DNA of 5,436 bases from CAWKDC01 sp044445605 (GTDB lineage: Bacteria; Pseudomonadota; Gammaproteobacteria; JABCZS01), in assembly GCA_044445605.1 (NCBI GenBank), contig JBIOEA010000064.1:1-5436 (forward strand), read 5' to 3'. Positions within the stretch are counted from its first letter, which is position 1; each line of letters starts with the position of its first letter. Of the stretch, positions 1 to 5,436 are shown piece after piece. A program made the position numbers and the translations under genes. Below the pieces are notes generated by a model. It did no database searches, was not told the DNA's origin, and worked only from the letters and a program-made list of their open reading frames with translations.

Positions 1-63
1 CTGGGGATTGGGTGCCTCTATAGGCTCCTTGAGAGCTTTGGCATCATCTATAGACTGTATCAT
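1..63 (-). CDS. 5' end of an unidentified minus-strand gene (partial, runs off the left edge)
   Basis: Only the first 21 codons are in the window, reading MIQSIDDAKALKEPIEAPNP followed by Q. The ATG at 63-61 is chosen because an AAGGAAG Shine-Dalgarno-like sequence (minus strand, 79-73) lies 9 nt upstream and an in-frame TAA occurs a further 24 nt upstream of the ATG. The only other nearby start is a weak TTG. The gene lies 80 nt downstream of the epimerase on the same strand, so the two may be co-transcribed, perhaps in a surface-sugar cluster. The visible residues are a polar, proline-containing N-terminus with no signal peptide or recognisable motif, so no function is proposed. Confidence 0.6.
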   Translation of the reverse strand, partial: MIQSIDDAKALKEPIEAPNPQ

Positions 64-143
64 GGTACTTAACTTCCTTACCGCCCCCAAGAGTTTATTT
101 TATCCTATTTTTGTCTCAATGTCCCTGGCACAGAGGGAAGCGC

Positions 144-1118
144 TTATAACTTCTCTCCCCTTGCATGCTCGATTAAATAATCCAGTGTCTCGTCTAATGT
201 CCATTTAAACTCAAACTGAATGAGGCTCATCAGTTTTTCTAAATTGGGCCGTCTTCGTTGAATGTCTTTATAATCTTGTCCATAGGCTTCTTTATAAGGG
301 ATATGTTTGATTTCAAGACCAGGATTAACTTTGCTTCGAATGATATCTGCCAAGGTATTGATTGACAGCTCATGATCATTGCCCACATTGACAATCTGCC
401 CAATGCTTTTATCGGTGCTGATTAATGTATCGAACATCACAACAATATCCCTCACGTCACAGAAACTGCGTGTTTGATTTCCTGTTCCGTAGACGGTAAT
501 AGGCTCCCCTGCCACAGCCTGTTTCACAAATCGTGGCACCACCATCCCATAACGCCCGGTTTGTCTTGGGCCAATCACATTGAATAAACGAACGGGCGTT
601 ATCGCTAATCCCTTTTCTTTCACATAGGACAAGCTCATCGCTTCATCGGCCAATTTGCTGATGGGATAATTCCAGCGGCTTTCAGCCGTCGGCTCGATGA
701 TCACATCATCAGTTTCACGAAAAGTGTCTGACATCCCGTTTCCATACACTTCTGAGCTCGATGCCATGAGGATACGTGGTTTCTTACCGCTGTTGACTAC
801 TGCTTTTAAAATGCGTTCCGAACCTGCAATATTCGTTTCCAATACGTGAATAGGTTCAGAAATCACGCGGTAGACGCCTACCACGGCGGCCATGTGATAA
901 ATGCGATCGGCCCATGTCACGGCATCGTCCATCCCGTCCCAGGTTAAAATATCGCCTTTAGCAAAGGTGAAGTTTTTGTTATGTTTGAATAAATCAATAT
1001 GTTCAATTTTGCCCGTACTCAAGTCATCTACCACAGAAACTTCATCACCTTTATTCAAGTGGTATTCGACGAGGTGCGACCCAATAAACCCCGCTCCACC
1101 GGTGATGAATATCTTCAT
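144..1118 (-). CDS. NAD-dependent epimerase/dehydratase (extended SDR, sugar-nucleotide modifying)
   Basis: A 324-residue cytosolic extended short-chain dehydrogenase/reductase, the usual length for this family. The N-terminal Rossmann fold has the nucleotide-binding motif GGAGFIGSH (residues 7-15) and the acidic pair D31-D32 after strand 2, typical of NAD(H) rather than NADP(H) binding. The catalytic centre is visible as SSSEVYG (120-126) and Y151-x3-K155. The substrate half carries RLFNVIGPRQ (177-186), VPRFVKQ (194-200), YGTGNQTRSFCDVRDIV (210-226) and RRRPNLEK (288-295), as in UDP-glucose 4-epimerase, UDP-glucuronate decarboxylase and dTDP-glucose dehydratase relatives. The family interconverts NDP-sugars through a 4-keto intermediate, usually for LPS, O-antigen or other surface glycans. 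The exact substrate cannot be read from the sequence. The ATG at 1118 is preceded by a TGAGGA ribosome-binding site (1130-1125). It is divergent from hpt and probably leads the next minus-strand gene. Confidence 0.92.
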   Translation of the reverse strand: MKIFITGGAGFIGSHLVEYHLNKGDEVSVVDDLSTGKIEHIDLFKHNKNFTFAKGDILTWDGMDDAVTWADRIYHMAAVVGVYRVISEPIHVLETNIAGSERILKAVVNSGKKPRILMASSSEVYGNGMSDTFRETDDVIIEPTAESRWNYPISKLADEAMSLSYVKEKGLAITPVRLFNVIGPRQTGRYGMVVPRFVKQAVAGEPITVYGTGNQTRSFCDVRDIVVMFDTLISTDKSIGQIVNVGNDHELSINTLADIIRSKVNPGLEIKHIPYKEAYGQDYKDIQRRRPNLEKLMSLIQFEFKWTLDETLDYLIEHARGEKL

Positions 1119-1201
1119 GGCTATTCCTCATATGATCCGTACGGTTTAAGGATAGCAGTCGGGTTCTCATTATGGTAGGATACGCGTCTGGGGGTAGTAC
1201 C
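1119..1201. promoter_or_regulatory. Divergent intergenic region expected to hold promoters for the epimerase and hpt
   Basis: These 83 nt separate two head-to-head genes, so both promoters probably lie here. On the plus strand, TTTAAG (1145-1150), a 17-nt spacer and CATTAT (1168-1173) form a weak sigma70-like candidate for hpt. If used, transcription would start downstream of the ATG at 1172, which supports the 1202 start. On the minus strand, CATAAT (1174-1169) overlaps it as a possible -10 for the epimerase, without a convincing -35. An 8-bp palindrome CCGTACGG lies at 1137-1144 and might be an operator or chance. The existence of promoters follows from gene layout; the exact boxes are guesses. 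Confidence 0.35.
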
Positions 1202-1756
1202 ATGACAAATCAATACCAATCTGCTGATATATTTAAACGATCACGCTTGCTTTATTCGATGGAACAGCTCGATTCTGCCTTGGACACCTTGGCAACGCAC
1301 ATCACAAAAGAACTCGCTGAAAAGAACCCTTTATGCTTGATTATCATGGTGGGTGGCTCCGTGTTTGCGGGCCAATTGCTACCTAAACTGAATTTCCCTC
1401 TGCAAGTAGATTACCTTCATGCCACCCGATATCGCGGGCAGCTGAAAGGCGCCGATGCCATCCATTGGTTGGCTCAACCTACGACCCCATTGTTAGACCG
1501 CCATGTGCTGATCCTGGACGATATCCTCGATGCTGGCGTTACATTGGCTGAAATCACCAAATATTGCGAAGCTCACGGAGCCGCCAGCGTTCAGACAGCT
1601 GTGCTCATCGATAAAAATGTGAAAAAATCACCCGATGGCGTCCAAAAGGCCAACTTCACCGCCCTCACCGCCCCTGATTCGTATCTGTTCGGGTATGGCA
1701 TGGATTGCCAGAACTACTGGCGGAATGCGCCAGGGATATTCGAGTTGGTGGAGTAA
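1202..1756 (+). CDS. hpt: Hypoxanthine-guanine phosphoribosyltransferase (purine salvage)
   Basis: A 184-residue type I phosphoribosyltransferase that transfers the phosphoribosyl group of PRPP to hypoxanthine or guanine, giving IMP or GMP in cytosolic purine salvage. The PRPP signature HVLILDDILDAGVTL spans residues 101-115, with acidic D106-D107 and the presumed catalytic base D110. Loop I is MVGGSVFAGQLL (49-60), the mobile loop is YLHATRYRG (71-79), and the base-binding end is FGYGMDCQNYWRNAPGIF (163-180). From memory of the family, these segments closely resemble the roughly 185-residue Pseudomonas/Legionella-type Hpt rather than E. coli Hpt. The ATG at 1202 is preferred over one 30 nt upstream because it gives the family length, follows a G-rich GGGGGTAG (1190-1197), and drops an unconserved leader. 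The next gene begins 82 nt downstream on the same strand. G+C is about 50% in a hand-counted line. Confidence 0.93.
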   Translation: MTNQYQSADIFKRSRLLYSMEQLDSALDTLATHITKELAEKNPLCLIIMVGGSVFAGQLLPKLNFPLQVDYLHATRYRGQLKGADAIHWLAQPTTPLLDRHVLILDDILDAGVTLAEITKYCEAHGAASVQTAVLIDKNVKKSPDGVQKANFTALTAPDSYLFGYGMDCQNYWRNAPGIFELVE

Positions 1757-1838
1757 TCCCAGATTTAGCAGTGTAGCTTGCTTCGGCATCCGATACCTGA
1801 TAAACTGGGCATTCGCAACCAATCCCCAGGTGAGATCA
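1757..1838 (+). promoter_or_regulatory. hpt-ankyrin gene intergenic spacer with weak alternative pairing at the ribosome-binding site
   Basis: No intrinsic terminator is visible, so read-through from hpt into the ankyrin gene is possible. A CTGGG block (1805-1809) can pair either with CCCAG just after the hpt stop (1758-1762) or with CCCAG at 1825-1829, which overlaps the AGG of the AGGTGAG Shine-Dalgarno (1828-1834). Each stem is only 5 bp, so this may be chance. TTGCTT (1779-1784), 17 nt and TAAACT form a very weak promoter-like pair. Confidence 0.2.
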
Positions 1839-4565
1839 ATGGTAACACAAGACCATATTATACAAGCACTTATCAATCGTAACACCGATTTTTTTCTCAA
1901 TGAAACCCAATTTGATCTAACAAATGACGAGCGATATATAAATGCTACATTTGAAATCAGGGTGGAAATAGAAACGAGGCCTATCATTGGTAAGTATTTT
2001 ACCGGCACCTATACTTCAGCAAATTCTCTCATCCCATTTCTTGTTAATTTTGAAAAGTTGCTCATGGTCGCCATCCGATTTTATGCTTTTTATAGTGGGA
2101 AAATGGTACGAAATGAAATGACCCATCCTGCACCCATCATCAAACAGACTTCGTCTGAGATGGCTGGAAAGTGGTATCAAATCATTGCAAAAATATTAGA
2201 TAACAAACATTTAACCAAAGAAACACTCAACGATGATGGATTCAATAAACTCACGGCACTGCAATATGCAACAAAAAATAATTTAACAGAAATTGTCGAG
2301 CTTCTTATTGAAAAAACAGAAGATAAGCTTTTATATTTTTATCACGACGGCACTCGCCATTATCATGAATCACCATTTAAAATGGCTGAAGCGAATAAAT
2401 CAACAGATATTACAAAACTTCTGCTGCGACATCTTTCTCCCGAAACAATCAATGAAATCAATTATGAGATGTATCGCGAGGATGGCGATAAAATCGTAGA
2501 AGAACGCCTTGGCCTTGACCACATTGACGACGAAAAATGGCTCAGGCAATGGGCGCTTATTTTAGTGCAAAGTGAGTCATTCGGGACCGCAAATAATCTA
2601 AAAATGAGAGAAAGTCGACCATTAATATATAAAAAAAACATCGACCCACGGGATTCTGCGGAGATCACATTTGATTTATATAAAAATGATGTACTCATTC
2701 AACGAAGCACGACAGATCTTTCTAGTATATCCATATTGAAAAACACTGGTTGGAAAAACCTTGCTCGAAAAATCAGGCATGTGCTGGTCAATCAAGTGTT
2801 AAAATACAATCTCTTGGAAAAGCTCCTCATCTTAATAGCAGACACTGGGTTTGTCTGGGATGATGTGTTGGTCAAGAAAGTGATGAATTATGGGCTCGAG
2901 CATAACAATCCTAGTATTGTGATGCACATGCTACTGAAAAATGGGACTATAGACTCACTCGACTTTATTGAAAATAAAAGCAAAAGCTGGCTCGAGTCAT
3001 TAAAATCTCAAAACAGGACAACTGCTATTGCTTATCTGGATGGAAAAAATCCTGTGCCTCTTGAATTGCTTGATAATTATTATCGGGTCATTATATGGGG
3101 GCGTGTTGTCTTGGGAGGCGTTACGTACAAAAGTGGCATGGCATTAGATTCCTTCTGGAAATTTAATAAATTAATGCAAGAAGATAAAAAAGATGCTGAT
3201 GAGGTGGCTGATCTTATTCTATTGGTCATTAGAAACCGTGTTGAAAATCAAAAAAATGGCGAGATCTGGGCCGACCTTTATCACGCTTTAGAGAATTTTG
3301 TGGATTACCATCGCGCTGCTCAACGCGCCATCACGCGGCTTGATTCAGCATGGTTTCGCGCAAATAGTGCGAAATGCGATGACGATCAAAATTTCGAACT
3401 AAGATGCAGCTATCAGGGTAGTCCAATATCCATAAAATGCAATCTGTTAATTTTCTTCACAATCATATCAGCATGTGATAAAAATAATTCCGACTGGTCT
3501 AATCTATTTTATCAGATTTTACCAAGGATTGGGAAATCAATTGATCATTGCGATAGCAATGTAAACACAGCTCTCTACTATGCGTCAAGAAATGTAGATT
3601 CGAGAAAGGTATCAGCGCTGCTTCAGCATGGAGCGAATCCGATGCTATTGCATCCTGTAAACGAAGCACAGATCCGCTCGATTCCTTACCTCTTTCCTCC
3701 ATTCATTAGGAAACTTTTGACGGATGGTGAACTAATTTACATATTTAACAACAAACCTGGGTTGATTTTTGAGCGATTGGAAAGATTTAGAGTTGCGCTT
3801 TCGTATCTGGAATATGAAGGTATTACTAATGACTCTGGCTGCCTTAAAAATTTGAACGAAAAAAACAATATTGCCTTGTTAAAGGCCTGGGGTTACGCCG
3901 TACTTGATAGGGTTCAAATGTACCAAATTCACAGGGATACATCTCGTTCACATTATGTGAGTGATCAGGAACGTTCGGCGTTAAGTGCAATGTTAGAGGA
4001 GACATCCCCCGCCCCTCTCAACCTTGCTCAGCTGATGCATGTGATGTTGCAAAAGAGCTATGCGCACGATCCGAATAAGGAAACTGTCTGGCGCAAGTTG
4101 TTCCTGGCGTTGTCAAAAGCTTATCCGGAGTTAAGTGATGAAGCCCAGCATGCGATTGAGAAAGGTGATGTCGACTGGTTTCTGAATAAAGAAAAGGCAT
4201 TTAATCCTAATCGGCTTTATTCGCTCACACTATTTAGCCCATCTGGTGAAAAACGCGAAACAGTTAATAACATGCATTTAATGGAAATTGCCATTAAATA
4301 TTCCATCATGTACACCCGCCTACAAAATGCTGTGAAAGCAAAAAAATGGCTTGAGGTGGCGAATAATGCCGGGCGTCGTGACTTAGGCGATGCAGCCCTG
4401 GTTGAAGTTGAAAGCCGATGCACTCGGTATTTATTGGTTAATTTGTTTAAAACGGAGAAGGGAGTTGCTTTGCACGAGATTGAATTGCATGATTTATCCG
4501 GAAGAACCCATCATAGCGACGACGATAGCACGAGTGCAAACAGCATGGAAATGAAAAAGTTTTAA
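1839..4565 (+). CDS. Large ankyrin-repeat protein with an internally repeated module; candidate secreted effector
   Basis: A 908-residue protein starting at ATG 1839, which follows AGGTGAG (1828-1834) with good spacing. The open frame extends upstream to 1635 but that part overlaps hpt in another frame and is proline/serine-rich shadow. Degenerate ankyrin repeats are visible at residues 133-163 (LTALQYATKNNLTEIVELLI), 177-200 (SPFKMAEANKSTDITKLLL) and 572-602 (NTALYYASRN...VSALLQHGANP), with a weaker one near 338-370. The rest is a repeated module: a W/F-F motif (18-19, around 248, 505-506, 780-781), a beta-rich stretch, then helices and ankyrin units. Residues 415-545 and 681-821 align best. 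There is no signal peptide or clear membrane segment. The C-terminus is polar, with an acidic/Ser cluster DDDSTS (894-899) ending EMKKF, compatible with a type IV (Dot/Icm) translocation tail but not diagnostic. The 5' two thirds are AT-rich. Ankyrin units imply protein binding; no enzyme motif was recognised. Confidence 0.85.
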   Translation: MVTQDHIIQALINRNTDFFLNETQFDLTNDERYINATFEIRVEIETRPIIGKYFTGTYTSANSLIPFLVNFEKLLMVAIRFYAFYSGKMVRNEMTHPAPIIKQTSSEMAGKWYQIIAKILDNKHLTKETLNDDGFNKLTALQYATKNNLTEIVELLIEKTEDKLLYFYHDGTRHYHESPFKMAEANKSTDITKLLLRHLSPETINEINYEMYREDGDKIVEERLGLDHIDDEKWLRQWALILVQSESFGTANNLKMRESRPLIYKKNIDPRDSAEITFDLYKNDVLIQRSTTDLSSISILKNTGWKNLARKIRHVLVNQVLKYNLLEKLLILIADTGFVWDDVLVKKVMNYGLEHNNPSIVMHMLLKNGTIDSLDFIENKSKSWLESLKSQNRTTAIAYLDGKNPVPLELLDNYYRVIIWGRVVLGGVTYKSGMALDSFWKFNKLMQEDKKDADEVADLILLVIRNRVENQKNGEIWADLYHALENFVDYHRAAQRAITRLDSAWFRANSAKCDDDQNFELRCSYQGSPISIKCNLLIFFTIISACDKNNSDWSNLFYQILPRIGKSIDHCDSNVNTALYYASRNVDSRKVSALLQHGANPMLLHPVNEAQIRSIPYLFPPFIRKLLTDGELIYIFNNKPGLIFERLERFRVALSYLEYEGITNDSGCLKNLNEKNNIALLKAWGYAVLDRVQMYQIHRDTSRSHYVSDQERSALSAMLEETSPAPLNLAQLMHVMLQKSYAHDPNKETVWRKLFLALSKAYPELSDEAQHAIEKGDVDWFLNKEKAFNPNRLYSLTLFSPSGEKRETVNNMHLMEIAIKYSIMYTRLQNAVKAKKWLEVANNAGRRDLGDAALVEVESRCTRYLLVNLFKTEKGVALHEIELHDLSGRTHHSDDDSTSANSMEMKKF
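3081..3473 (+). repeat. Internal protein-level repeat, copy A (residues 415-545 of the ankyrin protein)
   Basis: This segment begins YRVIIWGRVVL, continues through EIWADLYHALENF (475-487) and AITRLDSAWF (497-506), then the beta-rich FELRCSYQGSPI and the helix NLLIFFTIIS (535-544). It aligns colinearly with copy B, about 264-276 residues later. In copy A it is followed by an ankyrin repeat (572-602). The match is at protein level and by eye; the DNA is not obviously repeated, so the duplication is old or selected for structure. Confidence 0.6.
3879..4301 (+). repeat. Internal protein-level repeat, copy B (residues 681-821 of the ankyrin protein)
   Basis: The matching landmarks are LKAWGYAVLDRV (681-692), TVWRKLFLALSKAY (749-762), AIEKGDVDWFLNK (772-784), YSLTLFSPSGEK (794-805) and NMHLMEIAIKYS (811-822). 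The W-F pair sits 275 residues after that of copy A. Unlike copy A, it is followed only by about 85 residues without a clear ankyrin repeat, so it looks like a C-terminally shortened unit. Confidence 0.6.
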
Positions 4566-4566
4566 C

Positions 4567-4599
4567 AAAGTGGGCGAAGAGTTTATTATTAAGATCTTT
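4567..4599 (+). repeat. 33-bp direct repeat, copy 1 (half element without hairpin partner)
   Basis: It is identical over 33 bp to 5253-5285, beginning AAAGTGGGCGAAGAG and ending AAGATCTTT. It starts 1 nt after the ankyrin gene's stop codon and fills most of the 52-nt gap before the convergent cupin gene's stop. The inverted right arm TTCGCCCACTTTTAAG found after copy 2 is missing here, so this copy cannot fold into the long stem. It looks like a truncated copy of the 5249-5299 element. Confidence 0.85.
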
Positions 4600-4617
4600 T
4601 CTATAGCCTTATCATCC

Positions 4618-5124
4618 TTATGGCTTCGCCTTTCCAAATGAAGATTTGATATCTTCTTCTGTCAGCGCTGAGTACTTAACTGGGGAAGATTGATTAAATT
4701 GAACAACCACTACCTCAATTGGTTTTTTTCCAAAATTTTCATCTGTGTGAAAGCCTTGGGGAGTATCCGCTGGCAATAGCAATGGCTTGCCTGGCGTCAA
4801 TACATAGTCTGTCGTTTTGCCATCAGCATCACGGCGCTGCAACACCCCTTCCGTCATGGGAATCAGCGTTCGTGCATAATTGTGTCGATGCATGGCTAAG
4901 CCTGCAGTATTGTTCGTTGCTGCAGGAATCACACTCTTCCAAATCATTATTTCAGATGTCCCTTTATCAGACGATAAATCAATTTTCAATTCAGGCACAC
5001 GATAGCCATTGCGACTATCCGCTTTGCCAGTCAATTCAGATACAAAAGGCAGTGTCCATGGGGAAGATGCGGTACCTATCAATGCACCGGTTAATAAAAC
5101 TAATATTTGATTCAGATGTCTCAT
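4618..5124 (-). CDS. Exported cupin-fold protein of unknown function
   Basis: A 168-residue protein with a Sec-type signal peptide: short basic start (MRH), hydrophobic core ILVLLTGALIG (7-17) and a likely cleavage after G-T-A19. It is probably periplasmic. The mature part is a single cupin barrel. Motif 1 is MHRHNYARTLIPMTEG (78-93) with metal-ligand candidates H79 and H81, but the usual Glu of HxH-x3-E is Arg85. Motif 2 is PLLLPADTPQGFH (114-126) with G124 and H126 as the third ligand candidate. Cupins range from dioxygenases and isomerases to sugar-binding proteins, so no reaction can be assigned. The ATG at 5124 follows an AGGAT element (5138-5134) at about 10 nt. The gene converges on the ankyrin gene with no visible terminator, and it is bracketed by the two copies of the 33-bp repeat. 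Confidence 0.82.
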   Translation of the reverse strand: MRHLNQILVLLTGALIGTASSPWTLPFVSELTGKADSRNGYRVPELKIDLSSDKGTSEIMIWKSVIPAATNNTAGLAMHRHNYARTLIPMTEGVLQRRDADGKTTDYVLTPGKPLLLPADTPQGFHTDENFGKKPIEVVVVQFNQSSPVKYSALTEEDIKSSFGKAKP

Positions 5125-5192
5125 TTCAGCAATATCCTATTCGCAGGTACTCATTTAATAAAAAAATTCTTCACTTCGCAGCTATCCTTCCA

Positions 5193-5198
5193 ATTTTA
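5193..5198 (-). promoter_or_regulatory. Possible -10 box for the cupin gene
   Basis: On the minus strand TAAAAT matches TATAAT at 5 of 6 positions and lies about 70 nt upstream of the cupin start. No good -35 hexamer is seen 16-18 nt further upstream, only a T-run. The AT-rich leader makes such a match likely by chance. Confidence 0.25.
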
Positions 5199-5248
5199 AC
5201 ACAACATGCACAAAGAAAAACCCCCGCCTCGGAATACTCGGCTGCCCC

Positions 5249-5299
5249 CTTAAAAGTGGGCGAAGAGTTTATTATTAAGATCTTTCGCCCACTTTTAAG
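5249..5299. repeat. 51-bp palindromic element (perfect 16-bp stem, 19-nt loop) containing repeat copy 2
   Basis: The left arm CTTAAAAGTGGGCGAA (5249-5264) is the exact reverse complement of TTCGCCCACTTTTAAG (5284-5299), separated by a 19-nt AT-rich loop. The left arm plus loop contains the 33 bp (5253-5285) repeated exactly at 4567-4599. There is no T-run after either arm, so it is not a typical intrinsic terminator. It is best described as a small intergenic palindromic (REP/MITE-like) element. No transposase or clear target-site duplication is seen. Confidence 0.85.
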
Positions 5300-5398
5300 C
5301 TGCTCGTTACCCATAAGTCGACGCTTTAAAGGGGACTTTTCCATAAAATTACGGTAGGATGATGCCTTTAATTAACCACCATATCAAGGAGGATTTAG

Positions 5399-5436
5399 GT
5401 GAATCACAAGGAAGTTAAGCAATCCAAGGCAGTCAA
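5399..5436 (+). CDS. 5' end of an unidentified plus-strand gene (partial, runs off the right edge)
   Basis: A strong Shine-Dalgarno AAGGAGG (5386-5392) sits 6 nt before a GTG at 5399, and the frame stays open to the end of the window, reading MNHKEVKQSKAV if GTG is translated as Met. The ribosome-binding site is the best in the window, which makes this a credible gene start despite the GTG. The 12 visible residues are lysine-rich and hydrophilic with no signal peptide, and no family can be named. Confidence 0.6.
   Translation, partial: MNHKEVKQSKAV

Larger units (their letters stand above)
5125..5398. other. 274-nt non-coding region between divergent cupin and right-edge gene
   Basis: This stretch separates the cupin start from the next plus-strand gene. 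It holds the AT-rich cupin leader, a C-rich patch (5220-5249), the 51-bp hairpin (5249-5299) and a leader for the right-edge gene that includes TAAAAT at 5344-5349 as a weak -10 candidate. The long plus-strand open frame across 4719-5357 is antisense to the cupin gene and is not credited. Confidence 0.6.

Noticed and set aside
8..208. Plus-strand 66-codon open frame at the left edge
   Set aside because: It overlaps the epimerase 3' end and the minus-strand partial gene, which has a proper start signal, and its sequence shows no protein-like features.
1172..1201. Upstream ATG start for hpt (194 residues)
   Set aside because: There is no Shine-Dalgarno before it, the extra MVGYASGGST leader is not expected in the family, and it overlaps the best promoter-like sequence.
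1635..1838. Extended N-terminus of the ankyrin reading frame, giving 976 residues
   Set aside because: It overlaps hpt by about 120 nt in another frame, has a biased Pro/Ser/Arg/Trp composition unlike the rest of the protein, and a good ribosome-binding site and ATG exist at 1839.
1628..2008. Minus-strand 126-codon open frame
   Set aside because: It lies antisense across the end of hpt and the start of the ankyrin gene, with no motif or start signal; a shadow frame.
4591..4598. AAGATCTT palindrome in the repeat as an operator
   Set aside because: Eight-base AT-rich palindromes are common, and it sits between convergent stop codons, where an operator is unlikely.
5249..5299. Hairpin as a rho-independent terminator
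   Set aside because: The stem is strong but no U-tract follows on either strand, and it lies upstream of both flanking genes rather than at a gene end.
4719..5357. Plus-strand 212-codon open frame
   Set aside because: It is antisense to the cupin gene, runs through the hairpin, and lacks recognisable motifs or a ribosome-binding site. The cupin on the opposite strand has a signal peptide and conserved motifs.
5408..5419. 12-mer AAGGAAGTTAAG shared with the minus strand at 79-68
   Set aside because: A short purine-rich match covering a ribosome-binding site in one place and coding sequence in the other; most likely chance.

Overview
The window looks like chromosome of a gammaproteobacterium, most plausibly one of the host-associated Legionellales (Legionella/Coxiella/Berkiella-type). 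The clues are a Pseudomonas/Legionella-type hypoxanthine-guanine phosphoribosyltransferase, a large ankyrin-repeat protein resembling Dot/Icm effectors in style, and a moderate, uneven G+C content. The taxon is an inference; no rRNA or other marker gene is present.

Layout. Positions 1-1118 are read on the minus strand: an NAD-dependent sugar-nucleotide epimerase/dehydratase (144-1118), followed 80 nt downstream by the first 21 codons of an unidentified gene that runs off the left edge (63-1). An 83-nt divergent intergenic region (1119-1201) separates these from a plus-strand pair: hpt-type purine phosphoribosyltransferase (1202-1756), then after 82 nt a 908-residue ankyrin-repeat protein (1839-4565). 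The ankyrin gene converges on a minus-strand exported cupin-fold protein (4618-5124). A 274-nt non-coding stretch follows, and a new plus-strand gene with a strong Shine-Dalgarno starts at 5399 and leaves the window.

The two enzymes are housekeeping or envelope-sugar genes with no evident link to the rest. The unusual part is 1839-5300. The ankyrin protein is not a plain ankyrin array. By eye it contains a module of about 230-275 residues repeated three or four times (helical segment, a W/F-F motif, a beta-rich segment, more helices, then one or two degenerate ankyrin repeats), and the last copy lacks its ankyrin part. Its first two thirds are much more AT-rich than hpt, and composition rises toward the 3' end. 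Immediately after its stop codon lies a 33-bp sequence that recurs exactly at 5253-5285. There it forms the left arm and loop of a perfect 16-bp-stem hairpin (5249-5299). The two copies bracket the cupin gene, which suggests a small palindromic repeat element, one copy complete and one halved.

No tRNA, rRNA, CRISPR array, transposase or convincing intrinsic terminator was seen.
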